DNA of 64,000 nt from Holothuria scabra (GCA_037179385.1 CM074194.1:4109001-4173000); one strand, 5' to 3'; shown: positions 36,001-44,253, counted from the stretch's first letter. Translations and numbers: made by a program. Notes: generated from the letters alone by a model not told the origin.

Positions 36001-39000
36001 ATTGGCTATTACATATATGCAGTGACACCTGTTTGTTATTACCAACGATTAATAATGCAATTTCTTTTATTTTGTGCTTTTCTATATTGTATTGCACAAT
36101 CGAGAAACATAATTTCATGCAAAAATTCGCCATTGTCATCTAGAATTTCTTTCAATTAGACCTGCAGTTAGTGATAGGCACGAACCTTCCTTAGAGAAAT
36201 TACAACTGTTCCTTTCGGATGAAAGATGTATGAACCTAGTGTTGTAATAGAAATTCACATCATGTAAAACATATATTTTTTTCTTATTGTCTTAGCAAAA
36301 ATTCCCACATTAAAAGTGAAAGTTCTGTAAAATATTAACTGTGGATGAAAATGTTATAGATGTTAAAAAATTACATGAAATTATTCGTTATTAAAAGAAG
36401 TTCGTTTAAGTAACGCTGGGAAAAGCAATGACATCTCGGTTCATTTGCCCAAATCTGGGAAAACTTTAACCATCCTCTTCATTGCCTAGAATAAGTATTG
36501 CGACTTTTTGTCTGTTACGAGGCATAAGCGGTCAATTGTCCAAGAAAATGTCTCATAAAATGAATGATGACAATCGAGCATAACAGGGCACGAAGTGTGT
36601 CATGTGGTGCAACAGATCTTGACAGATGTCATCATTGTGTCTGTACTGGCATCTAAACATCGAAAAAACTGGGAAATTATCCATGTTGATATTCATATAT
36701 TCAAAATCTGGCTGAAATTAAAAATTCAAACTATGAACAGAATTTTTCCAGACAAGGTTGGTGGATAAACTGATAAGCGTTTTATAAGTAGCCTATCGCG
36801 TGACACAACTAAGATTCATTTTTTTTCTATTATTTAAAGTATGAAAAAATCGAGCTAATATTTAAGTTTTCATGGTCATCGTTTTTTCAAATATGCATAG
36901 TTTCTCTATTTTTTTTTAATGTTACCCATATATCAGCACGTACTTACTTTTTATCGTTACAGTCGAAAGAGAAGGCACTGTGCTTAAGTTAGGTTTATTA
37001 CGACATTAAAAGGGAAGTGACAGAGTATAAACAGCGGGCCTTAAATACGGGCCTTACTTTAAAGCCAAGGTTTACATACAAACTCAGTGGAAAAGCCAAG
37101 CCGAGCAACATTGCCTGTCTGGAAGTTCAGATTTGTGGCGGGGTTGAACACCAATGAAAACACCACTGTTAATACCTACCAATTATATCACGGTACCGTG
37201 TTAGACCTATATTTTATACTTTGAGATTTTCCCCAAATCACAAACATAATGGTAATAAAATTGTAGTCTTGTGGTTTTCAAATGCTGTCGTATTGTCGCA
37301 TAAACTACTCTACGACCTATTTTTTATGGCTCCCAATTTGTCCAGGCCCTGGAAATTTGCACTCCATCGACCCTCACCGGCAAACTGGCTGGCTTTGGAT
37401 ATAAAACGCTAAAAATAACATGGGTAATCAAAAATTGCTTCCATGTAATTGGTCGTAAAACTCTTTCTAATTAAAAAAAAACTAACAAACCGACACATTT
37501 TGAGTGTCTTACCTAGGTTTAAATAGGCATTGCACTAATATATTGATTTTCGTGTTTTCAGAACCTGATGAAGCCCAAATGGCCGGATGCACACACACAC
37601 CCTTACATGTTTTGACCGTCAATTGGGGACACATTTTTTTAACCATGAAAACGTGGATATCCCCACTTTGGGTGTATCGACACTTGACTAGGGGAAAAAA
37701 CGCTCATGTCCCCGATTTACTGGTACTACACAGATACACATACACCCATGCACCGGCCCACGGTTTTTCACCCAATGTTAGGTCCATCACATGGAAATTG
37801 GGGAAAACTCCAAAATGCTTCAAACTTGCTGTGATACATCCTTGAAACGTGAGCAATTCAATTTCATGGCTAATTTTGCATTTGGCAAGTGGGGATATCC
37901 CCACTTGCAGGTGTATCCACACTTGCCCGGAGAAAAAAAGGCTCATGTCCCCGTTTTACACCAAAAACATACGCACCTACACCCACACGCACGCATACAC
38001 ATATCAACTAAAGAGGAAGTAGCCGGTGAGTTCGGAAATATGCTCATCAAAGTCACTTGGGTCTGAACAAATACGTCGGATTCGTAGGCATTGACTTTAT
38101 GCAATGGAATACTTGATGCGCTTATAGGATGACTTAGATAGTTTTGCGGCCCAGGTTTCAACCTATTGGTTCAAGTCGAGCCGGTCATGGCCCTTTTTCA
38201 GTAGTTCCTCACTGGCTCACAGTCGTAACCGTTCCAATTTTGCCCTCCTGGTTATTACCCGTAACCCAAGGTTACCCCCTTAACAATATTATTAAGAAGC
38301 ATTTCCATATTGTAAAATCGTCCCCCACCTTTAACAAAAGTTTTTCTAACCCGCCCCAGTAGTTGACAGACAACCACCTAATTTAAAATCTTTACTGGTA
38401 AGAGCCTAAATACGTCATCATACAGAGAATAGAGGTTGTTTCAAGACACACATTAAACTGTTAAAAGGTGTGTCCCCTGTAGTGTCCTACGTGAAAAATC
38501 TGCTGTACGAAGTTTTAATACAGGTCAAAATTTCTAAAAGAGGGAGGTTTAACCTGTGCTATAAGACGGTATCTACTTGATTAATTGTGTGGATTGCCAT
38601 AAGCATATGTGGGTGAAACGGGATTAGAGCTTAGAATTAGACATAGGGGTCACCGACAGGAGTTTAGAAAAGGTGAAACTCCCATTGGTCAGCATTTTAC
38701 GGTGTGTAAAAAAAATTTCGAATTAATAGGGATCGAAAAGCTACGTAAAAATAACAAGAAAACTAGGGAGGAGGTTGAATTGAAATGGATTTACCGGTTG
38801 AATACTCTTGCCCCAATAGCTAAACAGAGCATTGCCTATTAGCTAGTATATTTTCCACTACTTTTATTTTTTAGCACGTGAGAAAGGGGGAGTGTATCTC
38901 CCCGAAACGTAGTGCGTTTTTAACAACTAGGGTTTGCCATTTTAAGTTTTGATCTCTTTACCGTTATTTACACCTTGTTGCCTCAGAAGATTTGACACCA

Positions 39001-42000
39001 TCTTTGTCTTCAGTATTTTATTAAAATGTTTAGATCGTTTAACAGTATGCCATGTGTTTTGGTTTAGGTTAGTTGCAGCTATGATCTTAGAGTTGATTCT
39101 GATAATTTGCTTGCTTATGATTCCAATTTCAGATTTTCTGGGGTTGATGAGGGTTTGTTAACATAGTTTGGTTTATGATCTTTAGATGCCACAAAAGCCT
39201 GGGCCTTAGCGGTCATCTAGTTTAAGTCAGTTGCTATTTTCTTGTACTTCATGTTGATTTGGTTTTCAGTTGATTTCGGTGCTCTTTTGTATGATTTGGT
39301 GATGTTGTCAGAAAGGAGTTCCTTGTACTAAGTGGCCGTATTCTAGCTTGTAGATGTTTGTCGTTTTATCGGCGGCTATGAAGAGTCTTTTATCTTCTTT
39401 GATCTTAATCTCATCATTCGAGAGTTTTCTCTGAAAAGCTTTTGTTACGTTTTTTTTTTTACTCAATGTTTTGAACTAGTTCTAGCATGCCATCTTCAAA
39501 TGCTTTGAGTTCAGGGACGAATGAAGAGGAATTAGAGGATCCGAATCAATAAATTTTTATTTGAGTTTCGTAATTTCGGAGTGTAAAAAGAAGAAGCTTC
39601 TCCATCTTACCGTATGTTCTTCGTAGAATAACCAAGGTTTGCTTGATTAATGTTTGATTCGAAAGTGATCAACGGGAGACGGAGCGCAGTTATGTGTAAA
39701 GATAGCGAAATATATGGCACGCCAAAAGGCTCACCAAATATGATGATGTTCTAAAATTACACGTTCATGTACTAAAATTACACGTTCATGTACCAAAAAT
39801 ATACGATGATGTACTAACTTCATATGATCATGATGTAAATTTACACCATCATATACTAAAACCATAAGTTCATCATGTTAAATGTTACGTTGTACATGTA
39901 AAATCACACGTTGTACATCTTAAAACACACGTTGTACATGTAAAAACGTAAGATCATCATGTTATTATTGTCTCTTCCGCACGCCATACAGAGTGAGCCT
40001 TTCGGCGTACCAGAAGTCCGCCAAAGGGCTCACCGAATTTGATGTAGTAAAAGTACACGTTCATGTACTAACTGCTTACGATCATGTACAGATTTCATAC
40101 GTTCATGTACTGTTTGCTTACGTTCATGTACTGATTTCATACGATCATGTACTGATTTCTTACGATCATGTACTGACATTTTTGGTTTATGATCTTTAGA
40201 TGCCACAGAAGCCTGGGCCTTAGCGGTCATCTAGTTTAAGTCAGTTGCTATTTTCTTGTACTTCATGTTGATTTGGTTTTCAGTTGATTTCGGTGCTCTT
40301 TTGTATGATTTGGTGATGTTGTCAGAAAGGAGTTCCTTGTACTAAGTGGCCGTATTCTAGCTTGTAGATGTTTGTCGTTTTATCGGCGGCTATGAAGAGT
40401 CTTTTATCTTCTTTGATCTTAATCTCATCATTCGAGAGTTTTCTCTGAAAAGCTTTTGTTACGTTTTTTTTTTACTCAATGTTTTGAACTAGTTCTAGCA
40501 TGCCATCTTCAAATGCTTTGAGTTCAGGGACGAATGAAGAGGAATAAGAGGATCCGAATCAATAAATTTTTATTTGAGTTTCGTAATTTCGGAGTGTAAA
40601 AAGAAGAAGCTTCTCCATCTTACCGTATGTTCCTCGTAGAATAACCAAGGTTTGCTTGATTAATGTTTGATTCGAAAGTGATCAACGGGAGACGGAGCGC
40701 AGTTATGTGTAAAGATAGCGAAATATATGGCACGCCAAAAGGCTCACCAAATATGATGATGTTCTAAAATTACACGTTCATGTACTAAAATTACACGTTC
40801 ATGTACCAAAAATATACGATGATGTACTAACTTCATATGATCATGATGTAAATTTACACCATCATGTACTAAAACCATAAGTTCATCATGTTAAATGTTA
40901 CGTTGTACATGTAAAATCACACGTTGTACATCTTAAAACACACGTTGTACATGTAAAAACGTAAGATCATCATGTTATTATTGTCTCTTCCGCACGCCAT
41001 ACAGAGTGAGCCTTTCGGCGTACCAGAAGTCCGCCAAAAGGCTCACCGAATTTGATGTAGTAAAAGTACACGTTCATGTACTAACTGCTTACGATCATGT
41101 ACAGATTTCATACGTTCATGTACTGTTTGCTTACGTTCATGTACTGATTTCATACGATCATGTACTGATTTCTTACGATCATGTACTGACATTTTTGGTT
41201 TATGATCTTTAGATGCCACAAAAGCCTGGGCCTTAGCGGTCATCTAGTTTAAGTCAGTTGCTATTTTCTTGTACTTCATGTTGATTTGGTTTTCAGTTGA
41301 TTTCGGTGCTCTTTTGTATGATTTGGTGATGTTGTCAGAAAGGAGTTCCTTGTACTAAGTGGCCGTATTCTAGCTTGTAGATGTTTGTCGTTTTATCGGC
41401 GGCTATGAAGAGTCTTTTATCTTCTTTGATCTTAATCTCATCATTCGAGAGTTTTCTCTGAAAAGCTTTTGTTACGTTTTTTTTTTACTCAATGTTTTGA
41501 ACTAGTTCTAGCATGCCATCTTCAAATGCTTTGAGTTCAGGGACGAATGAAGAGGAATAAGAGGATCCGAATCAATAAATTTTTATTTGAGTTTCGTAAT
41601 TTCGGAGTGTAAAAAGAAGAAGCTTCTCCATCTTACCGTATGTTCTTCGTAGAATAACCAAGGTTTGCTTGATTAATGTTTGATTCGAAAGTGATCAACG
41701 GGAGACGGAGCGCAGTTATGTGTAAAGATAGCGAAATATATGGCACGCCAAAAGGCTCACCAAATATGATGATGTTCTAAAATTACACGTTCATGTACTA
41801 AAATTACACGTTCATGTACCAAAAATATACGATGATGTACTAACTTCATATGATCATGATGTAAATTTACACCATCATGTACTAAAACCATAAGTTCATC
41901 ATGTTAAATGTTACGTTGTACATGTAAAATCACACGTTGTACATCTTAAAACACACGTTGTACATGTAAAAACGTAAGATCATCATGTTATTATTGTCTC

Positions 42001-44253
42001 TTCCGCACGCCATACAGAGTGAGCCTTTCGGCGTACCAGAAGTCCGCCAAAGGGCTCACCGAATTTGATGTAGTAAAAGTACACGTTCATGTACTAACTG
42101 CTTACGATCATGTACAGATTTCATACGTTCATGTACTGTTTGCTTACGTTCATGTACTGATTTCATACGATCATGTACTGATTTCTTACGATCATGTACT
42201 GACATTTAGTACATGATCGTATGAAATCAGTACATGAACGTAAGCAAACAGTACATGAACGTATGAAATCTGTACATGATCGTAAGCAGTTAGTACATGA
42301 ACGTGTACTTTTACTACATCAAATTCGGTGAGCCTTTTGGCGGACTTCTGGTACGCCGAAAGGCTCACTCTGTATGGCGTGCGGAAGAGACAATAATAAC
42401 ATGATGATCTTACGTTTTAACATGTACAACGTGTGTTTTAAGATGTACAACGTGTGATTTTACATGTACAACGTAACATTTAACATGATGAACTTATGGT
42501 TTTAGTACATGATGGTGTAAATTTACATCATGATCATATGAAGTTAGTACATCATCGTATATTATTATTTAGGACAAACAGATATCACTTTCCTTTTAAG
42601 AACAAATAATCTGAAAATTTGGTCCAGATAATCTGCCCGGCTTTCAAGTGGCGAAACATTTTAATCTTCCCGGTCGCTTTCTTGCCAACTTAAAGTGTAC
42701 TCTTGTAGAGTCTTATTTTCGTTCCCCAGCAATGCGTCAACGTGAAGAAATCGAAAAGATTCATGACATTTATCACTTTGTTCATGGCACTAACAAGGAC
42801 TTCTTAAGAACTTCAAACTCCTTACCAACTTTGCAAGGCCTGACTGACTTCCTGACCCGGGACAGTCAGCGTTCCTAATCCCCAGGTGCGTAAGTTTTAC
42901 ATGACTTTTTTCAATATGCCTTTATACGTTTAGCTTTTACGGCTCTCTGGTTTTGTAAGTCTTGTAACCGCATTTAAACTGTAAATTTCTGGTTCCTCTT
43001 ATCCAGGCTTGGGGCGATTACACCTCAATGTAATCGATTACGATTGCGATTACTTCATATTTTACGATTGCGATTATGATTACGATTACAGCTAAAATTC
43101 AAAGTAATTGATTACGATAGCGATTATATTGCAATGTAATCATGATTGCAATCTTGATCACATTTTCTTTTCACATAAACTGTAGTAGGCAAAACAATCC
43201 AGTGCCCACGACTGGAAAAAAGGTCATGGACATTGCTCTAGATAAGCTCGGACAGAACCAAGTCCTCCCAAAGTAAAGATTATTGAACCCATGCACTTCT
43301 CACTCATTTTAAGCTGAAACATCCAAGGAAGAGGGACAATTAAATTTTGTCATTCCAACAGAAGATAACAAGCACTGAAAAAATTGTTTAGTAACTTTAC
43401 TTCTTTGTTCAATTCAACTTCAATGTAATCAGAAATCAAACCACGATTGCGATTACTTTGCCATTGTAATCGATTGCGATTGCAATTTCTTTGCGATTTC
43501 CAAAAAAGTGATCGATTGCGATTACAACTACTTCAAAATGTGTAATCGATTGCAATCGATTACGATTACCCCAAGCCTGCTCTTATCTAAGCAGCTCTTT
43601 TATGAATGTGTTTTGTTTTCCTTTTACTGCTAAACTGATTGTAGTCCATTTTAAGTTCTTTAAGGTTTTAAATATTTCAACGCTGCTGCTTTACTTTGAT
43701 AGTCACTCTGCAAATTTTGCCAATCTACAAGTTGCCGAGGACGATCCTTCGTGGATCAAAAATTTCAACAATAAATGCATTTACTAGTATCCCTATTTCG
43801 TCAATTTTGAGTTTTTTTTTTATTTTGTATGTTTCCATCTTATACATTTTTATATTTACATATATTTGTATATATTTATTTTTAAATATATTCATATATA
43901 TTTATTTATATTTTTCTATCATGTTAACCTATTCCAATGATAAACAATGCAACATGTAACGTAGAAAACCATGAACGATATTTCTTAACAATTTAACATC
44001 TAATGCTTTCTATTCACTGGCATCGTGTGACAAATATTTTCTTCTACCGGTTTAGAAGAAGACCATTGGTTTTAAAATAAATTTCAAGAGAAAGGGAAGT
44101 TATTTTAACTATCAGACACAGGTGTAATCGGTAATTAACTATATTATTTGAACTTACAGCATTTTCTTTCGGAACATCTTCAAGTGGTGTGGTGAAGCCG
44201 AAGGCGCTGGAGATGAAGCAGCCATAAAGGGCGAAGAGAAAGAAAGAATTCAT
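23376..44253 (-). CDS. Secreted olfactomedin-domain protein, six coding exons (gene span)
   Basis: The coding parts are 44253-44158, 35589-35446, 34434-34180, 32435-32267, 29595-29463 and 24015-23376, totalling 1,437 bp (478 residues plus stop). All junctions are AG/GT and the phases fit (0, 0, 0, 1, 2). Domains: signal peptide at about 1-19; Cys-containing segment with GTCVCQINAP (Cys 50, 52, 62), similar to the N-terminal region of noelin-type proteins; coiled coil at about 81-210; olfactomedin domain from Cys224 to the end. The domain shows GAWFRDP, DRVYVF, YNDYVYIYPTLEDF, DKSGLWVIY, FVMCQVLTC (Cys406 probably pairs with Cys224) and NPYDQKLYGWDNGNQVVYKL. N-glycosylation sequons are at about 41, 151, 168 and 304. 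Expected role: extracellular, oligomeric, matrix or adhesion glycoprotein; the specific function is unknown. Confidence 0.9.
24763..25151. mobile_element. MITE family A, copy 2 (4-bp target duplication), in intron 5
   Basis: Inverted relative to the copy at 15337. It starts AACAGGTTCCAATTTCAAAA and ends TTTTGAAAATGGAACTTGTT. It is flanked by TTGT at 24759-24762 and TTGT at 25152-25155. It shares internal blocks (CTTTGGGA, GCCACTTGTGGCAAT, AGTCGTCGACGCC, GCAAAAGGAGCTGTCCAGAT) with the other copy. Similar translated frames in both copies are repeat DNA. Confidence 0.87.
25571..25925. mobile_element. hAT-like MITE, in intron 5
   Basis: The left end CAATGGCGTAGCTACTGAGG and the right end CCCTGGCTACGCCACTG are inverted copies of a terminus common in hAT-type elements (CAGTGGCGTAGC). 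Length is 355 bp, with no transposase. I could not match an 8-bp target duplication, so this is probably an old insertion. Confidence 0.6.
26650..26760 (-). mobile_element. SINE fragment, in intron 5
   Basis: Diverged 3' half of the tRNA-derived SINE in reverse: TTAGACAGAGCTTTATGG, ACTATTGGTTCAAGTCGAGC, AGGCCAACGCC, GAGTCACAG. Confidence 0.55.
26970..27110. repeat. Dispersed repeat copy (GATGGCGCTTCGCTC)
   Basis: Shares the block CGCGCC-AACTAATGATGGCG, then CTTCGCTCAAAA, with 28145-28230 (GCCAGCCAAAGATGGCGC, CTTCGCTTAG) and with 49660-49730. Function and class are unknown. Confidence 0.5.
27120..27560. repeat. Array of degenerate palindromic TTCTATAGAA / TTCTTTAGAA motifs
   Basis: More than twenty variants of TCTATAGAA, TCTAAAGA and TTTCTTTAGAAA lie in about 440 bp at irregular spacing. 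Because each unit is self-complementary, the single strand could fold in many registers. It lies in intron 5 of the olfactomedin gene. No coding signal was seen. Confidence 0.75.
27561..29462. other. Intron 5 sequence, no further gene
   Basis: Contains a dispersed repeat block at 28145-28230 and a hAT-like end with a C run (GCGGATCCAGG near 29057). Otherwise unremarkable. Confidence 0.35.
29463..29595 (-). CDS. Olfactomedin gene exon 5 (start of the olfactomedin domain)
   Basis: This short 133-bp exon is bounded by acceptor GTTACCAG (exon starts at 29595) and donor GTAAG (29462-29458). It starts by completing the Asp222 codon, encodes residues 223-265, and leaves two bases of Trp266. It contains TCQALESVSSPYTIGV and GAWFRDPVRDHDRVYVF, the diagnostic N-terminal strand of olfactomedin domains, including the conserved Cys224. 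Its length (1 modulo 3) is exactly what is needed to join exon 4 to exon 6. Confidence 0.92.
29940..30015 (+). mobile_element. SINE 3' fragment, in intron 4
   Basis: 3' part of the tRNA-derived SINE: CTACTTGAACCAATTGGTTG, ACTGGGCGGTAAAACTAC and an AACCTAACCTAACCC tail. The head is missing. Confidence 0.65.
30219..31422. mobile_element. About 1.2-kb terminal-inverted-repeat element, in intron 4
   Basis: The left end is CTTACTCAAAATCCAGATATG; the right end is the inverse, CATATGTGATTTTGAGTAAG, with 13 outer bases perfect. The right third is built of degenerate repeats of TATATCTGGCTTGA-type, the same family as the ~65-bp array at 46335-46774 but inverted. It has no open reading frame, so it is non-autonomous. 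I could not define a target duplication. Confidence 0.6.
31170..32205. repeat. Diverged tandem duplication, period about 516 bp
   Basis: The segment from GATTTTCATCACGTTA through TTTTGAGTAAG, TAGTATCCATGATGGACT, TTTATTCACTATAAGTATTTG and ACAGACGTTA-type end occurs twice (about 31260-31690 and 31780-32205). The duplication includes the right terminus of the 30219-31422 element. Confidence 0.75.
32267..32435 (-). CDS. Olfactomedin gene exon 4 (coiled coil)
   Basis: Acceptor CTCTCTTTAAG and donor GTACGC; 169 bp encode residues 166-221 plus one base. The peptide LANITAVVDSLEKNEQ, then DTAKLLAEIDDLKKRLLECQ, has heptad hydrophobics typical of the oligomerising coiled coil in noelin/olfactomedin proteins, a lone Cys201 that could form an interchain disulfide, and a sequon at Asn168. 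Confidence 0.88.
32504..32726 (-). mobile_element. U2-snRNA-headed SINE-like repeat, copy 1, in intron 3
   Basis: Read on the minus strand from 32726: TTCTTGGCCTTTTGGCTAAG then ATCATG matches the 5' end of U2 snRNA (known start includes TTCTCGGCCTTTTGGCTAAG). The body has CAGTCGAGAATGGAGCCA, a TAAATGGTCTGACGG block, and the 3' end AACGGCCCTTTCGCCAGAGG then GGACTTTAAAA. The same order occurs at 49081 on the plus strand. It is not a functional U2 gene: only the first ~50 nt are present, and the branch-site region and Sm site are missing. Confidence 0.75.
32771..33483. mobile_element. hAT-like MITE with 7-bp target duplication, in intron 3
   Basis: Terminal inverted repeats of about 31 bp run CAGGGAGGTTTGATTAGATG... 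and ...CATCTAATCACACCTCCCTG with one mismatch. They are flanked by TTGAAAC (32764-32770) and TTGAAAC (33484-33490). Length is 713 bp with no transposase. CAGGG ends and a 7-8-bp duplication fit the hAT superfamily. Confidence 0.82.
34180..34434 (-). CDS. Olfactomedin gene exon 3 (coiled coil)
   Basis: Acceptor TATTGTTAG and donor GTAATG; 255 bp encode residues 81-165 in phase 0. VDLLSARLDQHITVVESQGD and EILRREIADMEALLLVLKHN are amphipathic helices with heptad spacing. A Thr/Met-rich stretch (TTLTTTMMTTLETLE) and sequon Asn151 are present. Known family logic: this region trimerises or dimerises the protein. Confidence 0.88.
35070..35268. mobile_element. About 200-bp MITE with CACTCTAAAA-type ends, in intron 2
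   Basis: The left arm ACTCTAAAACG, GAACCGGAAAAGGAACGAAT, GGGCAC is mirrored by GTGCCCATTTGATC, TTTTTCCTATTCAA, CGTTTTTAGAGT. The outermost bases match those of the 402-bp foldback at 52550-52951, so the two may be related. No clear target duplication was seen. Confidence 0.6.
35446..35589 (-). CDS. Olfactomedin gene exon 2 (Cys-containing segment)
   Basis: Acceptor CGTTCTTTAG and donor GTAAGTGT; 144 bp encode residues 33-80 in phase 0. It contains NATEPSDGTCVCQINAP (sequon Asn41, Cys50, Cys52), Cys62, and the start of a helix (IAQIEQLHTE). The C-x-C followed by a proline is typical just before the coiled coil in noelin-like proteins. A truncated copy of this exon sits at 19491-19561. Confidence 0.9.
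35590..37639. other. Intron 1, unassigned part
   Basis: AT-rich intron sequence without paired repeats or coding pattern that I could support. Confidence 0.35.
37640..38000. repeat. Diverged tandem duplication, period about 242 bp
   Basis: The block GGATATCCCCACTT, GGTGTATC.ACACTTG, GCTCATGTCCCCG and CA-rich text at about 37652-37760 recurs at about 37894-38000. Confidence 0.65.
38146..38225 (-). mobile_element. SINE fragment, in intron 1
   Basis: Reverse 3' portion of the tRNA-derived SINE: GGCCCAGGTTTCAACCTATT, GGTTCAAGTCGAGCCGGTCA, then CCTCACTGGCTCACAG. Confidence 0.65.
38262..38842 (+). pseudogene. Penelope-like retroelement remnant: linker plus GIY-YIG endonuclease
   Basis: Frame-broken plus-strand coding remains in order. 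First comes a post-RT linker (IIKKHFHIVKSSPTFNKSF, then in another frame RQPPNLKSLLVRA). Next is the GIY-YIG start YLINCVDCHK (about 38570-38603). After an apparent one-base loss near 38604 comes YVGETGLELRIRHRGHRQEF, then GQHF, FELIGIEKL, EVELKWIYRLNTLAP and a stop at 38842. This order (RT, NLK..LVRA linker, GIY-YIG) is characteristic of Penelope-like elements, whose endonuclease nicks target DNA for priming. The catalytic RT part is absent. It is followed by a small stem-loop (GGGGGAGTGTATCTCCCC) and GAAACGTAG near 38888-38915. Confidence 0.72.
38940..39620 (-). pseudogene. Reverse-transcriptase N-terminal region, frame-broken
   Basis: On the minus strand, in order and across several frames: ELKAFEDGMLELVQNIE (near 39500), SNDEIKIKEDKRLFIAADKT then TNIYKLE (near 39400), LLSDNITKSYKR, IATDLN, KDHKP (at 39171-39185), then SEIGIISKQIIRINSKI and TNLNQ (near 39100). 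I recognise this as the region before the catalytic core of a family of metazoan mobile-element reverse transcriptases with the ADKT..NIY, LKDHKP and EIG.ISK..L blocks. It is from memory of the family, not a search. Catalytic YxDD was not found. Unit 1 of the satellite begins inside this remnant. Confidence 0.6.
39170..42207. repeat. Three tandem copies of a ~1,013-bp unit (satellite-like)
   Basis: Copies start at about 39170, 40184 and 41197 (GGTTTATGATCTTTAGATGC) and differ only at scattered bases, e.g. GAGGAATTAGAGG versus GAGGAATAAGAGG. Each unit holds, left to right, the minus-strand RT fragment, a cluster of ACACGTTCATGTACT and ACGTTGTACATGTA motifs, a hairpin GTGAGCCTTTCGGCG / CGCCAAAAGGCTCAC, and a 21-bp minisatellite (TACGATCATGTACTGATTTC and variants). 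Unit 1 continues leftward into the RT remnant, whereas units 2 and 3 join that point to the minisatellite, so unit 1 is the probable ancestor. A 66-residue frame in each unit is an RT-plus-minisatellite chimera, not a supported gene. Confidence 0.93.
42208..42562. repeat. Inverted copy of the satellite unit end, forming a ~355-bp-arm hairpin
   Basis: From AGTACATGATCGTATGAAAT at 42208 the sequence is the near-perfect reverse complement of about 41824-42177 in unit 3. The spacer is only about 30 bases of minisatellite. It ends at ACATCATCGTATATT, where ordinary sequence resumes. A transcript through intron 1 would fold here into long double-stranded RNA. Confidence 0.92.
42630..42878 (+). pseudogene. 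Second GIY-YIG C-terminal remnant (Penelope-like)
   Basis: Reads VAKHFNLPGRFLANLKCTLV, then PAMRQREE, and ends at a stop at 42878. HFNLPG followed by an L...T.VE strand and an R..RE helix is typical of the end of GIY-YIG domains in Penelope-like elements. After the stop, a probable 3' tail runs to about 43790, where GAGGACGATCCTTCGTGGAT then AAAAATTTCAAC resembles the 3' stem-loop region of such elements. The tail is split by the MITE at 43004-43579. Alternative: a GIY-YIG tail from another retroelement. Confidence 0.5.
43004..43579. mobile_element. hAT-like MITE with perfect 8-bp target duplication
   Basis: Ends are CAGGCTTGGGGCGATTAC and the inverse GTAATC... closing with CCCCAAGCCTG. They are flanked by CTCTTATC at 42996-43003 and CTCTTATC at 43580-43587. 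The 576-bp body is largely made of GATTACGATTGCGATTAC and GTAATCGATTGC motifs at both ends with a unique centre (about 43160-43420). CAGG termini plus 8-bp duplication indicate hAT. It has no transposase. Confidence 0.92.
43800..43920. repeat. TA-rich low-complexity tract
   Basis: Runs of ATATATTTATTT and T stretches. It follows the second Penelope-like 3' region. No gene was seen. Confidence 0.7.
44158..44253 (-). CDS. Olfactomedin gene exon 1 (signal peptide)
   Basis: ATG at 44253 and donor GTAAGTTC at 44157; 32 codons in phase 0. MNSFFLFALYGCFISSAFG is a signal peptide; the mature chain probably begins FTTPLEDVPKENA. This start is chosen because the same ATG, length and donor occur in the paralog at 11195-11100 and because promoter spacing matches. 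Confidence 0.9.

Noticed and set aside
37561..37590. Hammerhead ribozyme (CTGATGA string upstream of the Penelope-like remnant)
   Set aside because: No GAAA core and stems in the required positions.
40040..40170. CRISPR-like regular repeats
   Set aside because: The window is eukaryotic; the units are contiguous minisatellite variants without unique spacers.
40030..40230. 66-residue frame with VHDRK/VHERK repeats, repeated in each satellite unit
   Set aside because: Preserved only because the units are nearly identical. It is a fusion of RT remnant and minisatellite with no promoter, exon or independent conservation.
43696..43959. Hydrophobic membrane-like frame
   Set aside because: Arises from TA/T-rich low-complexity DNA.
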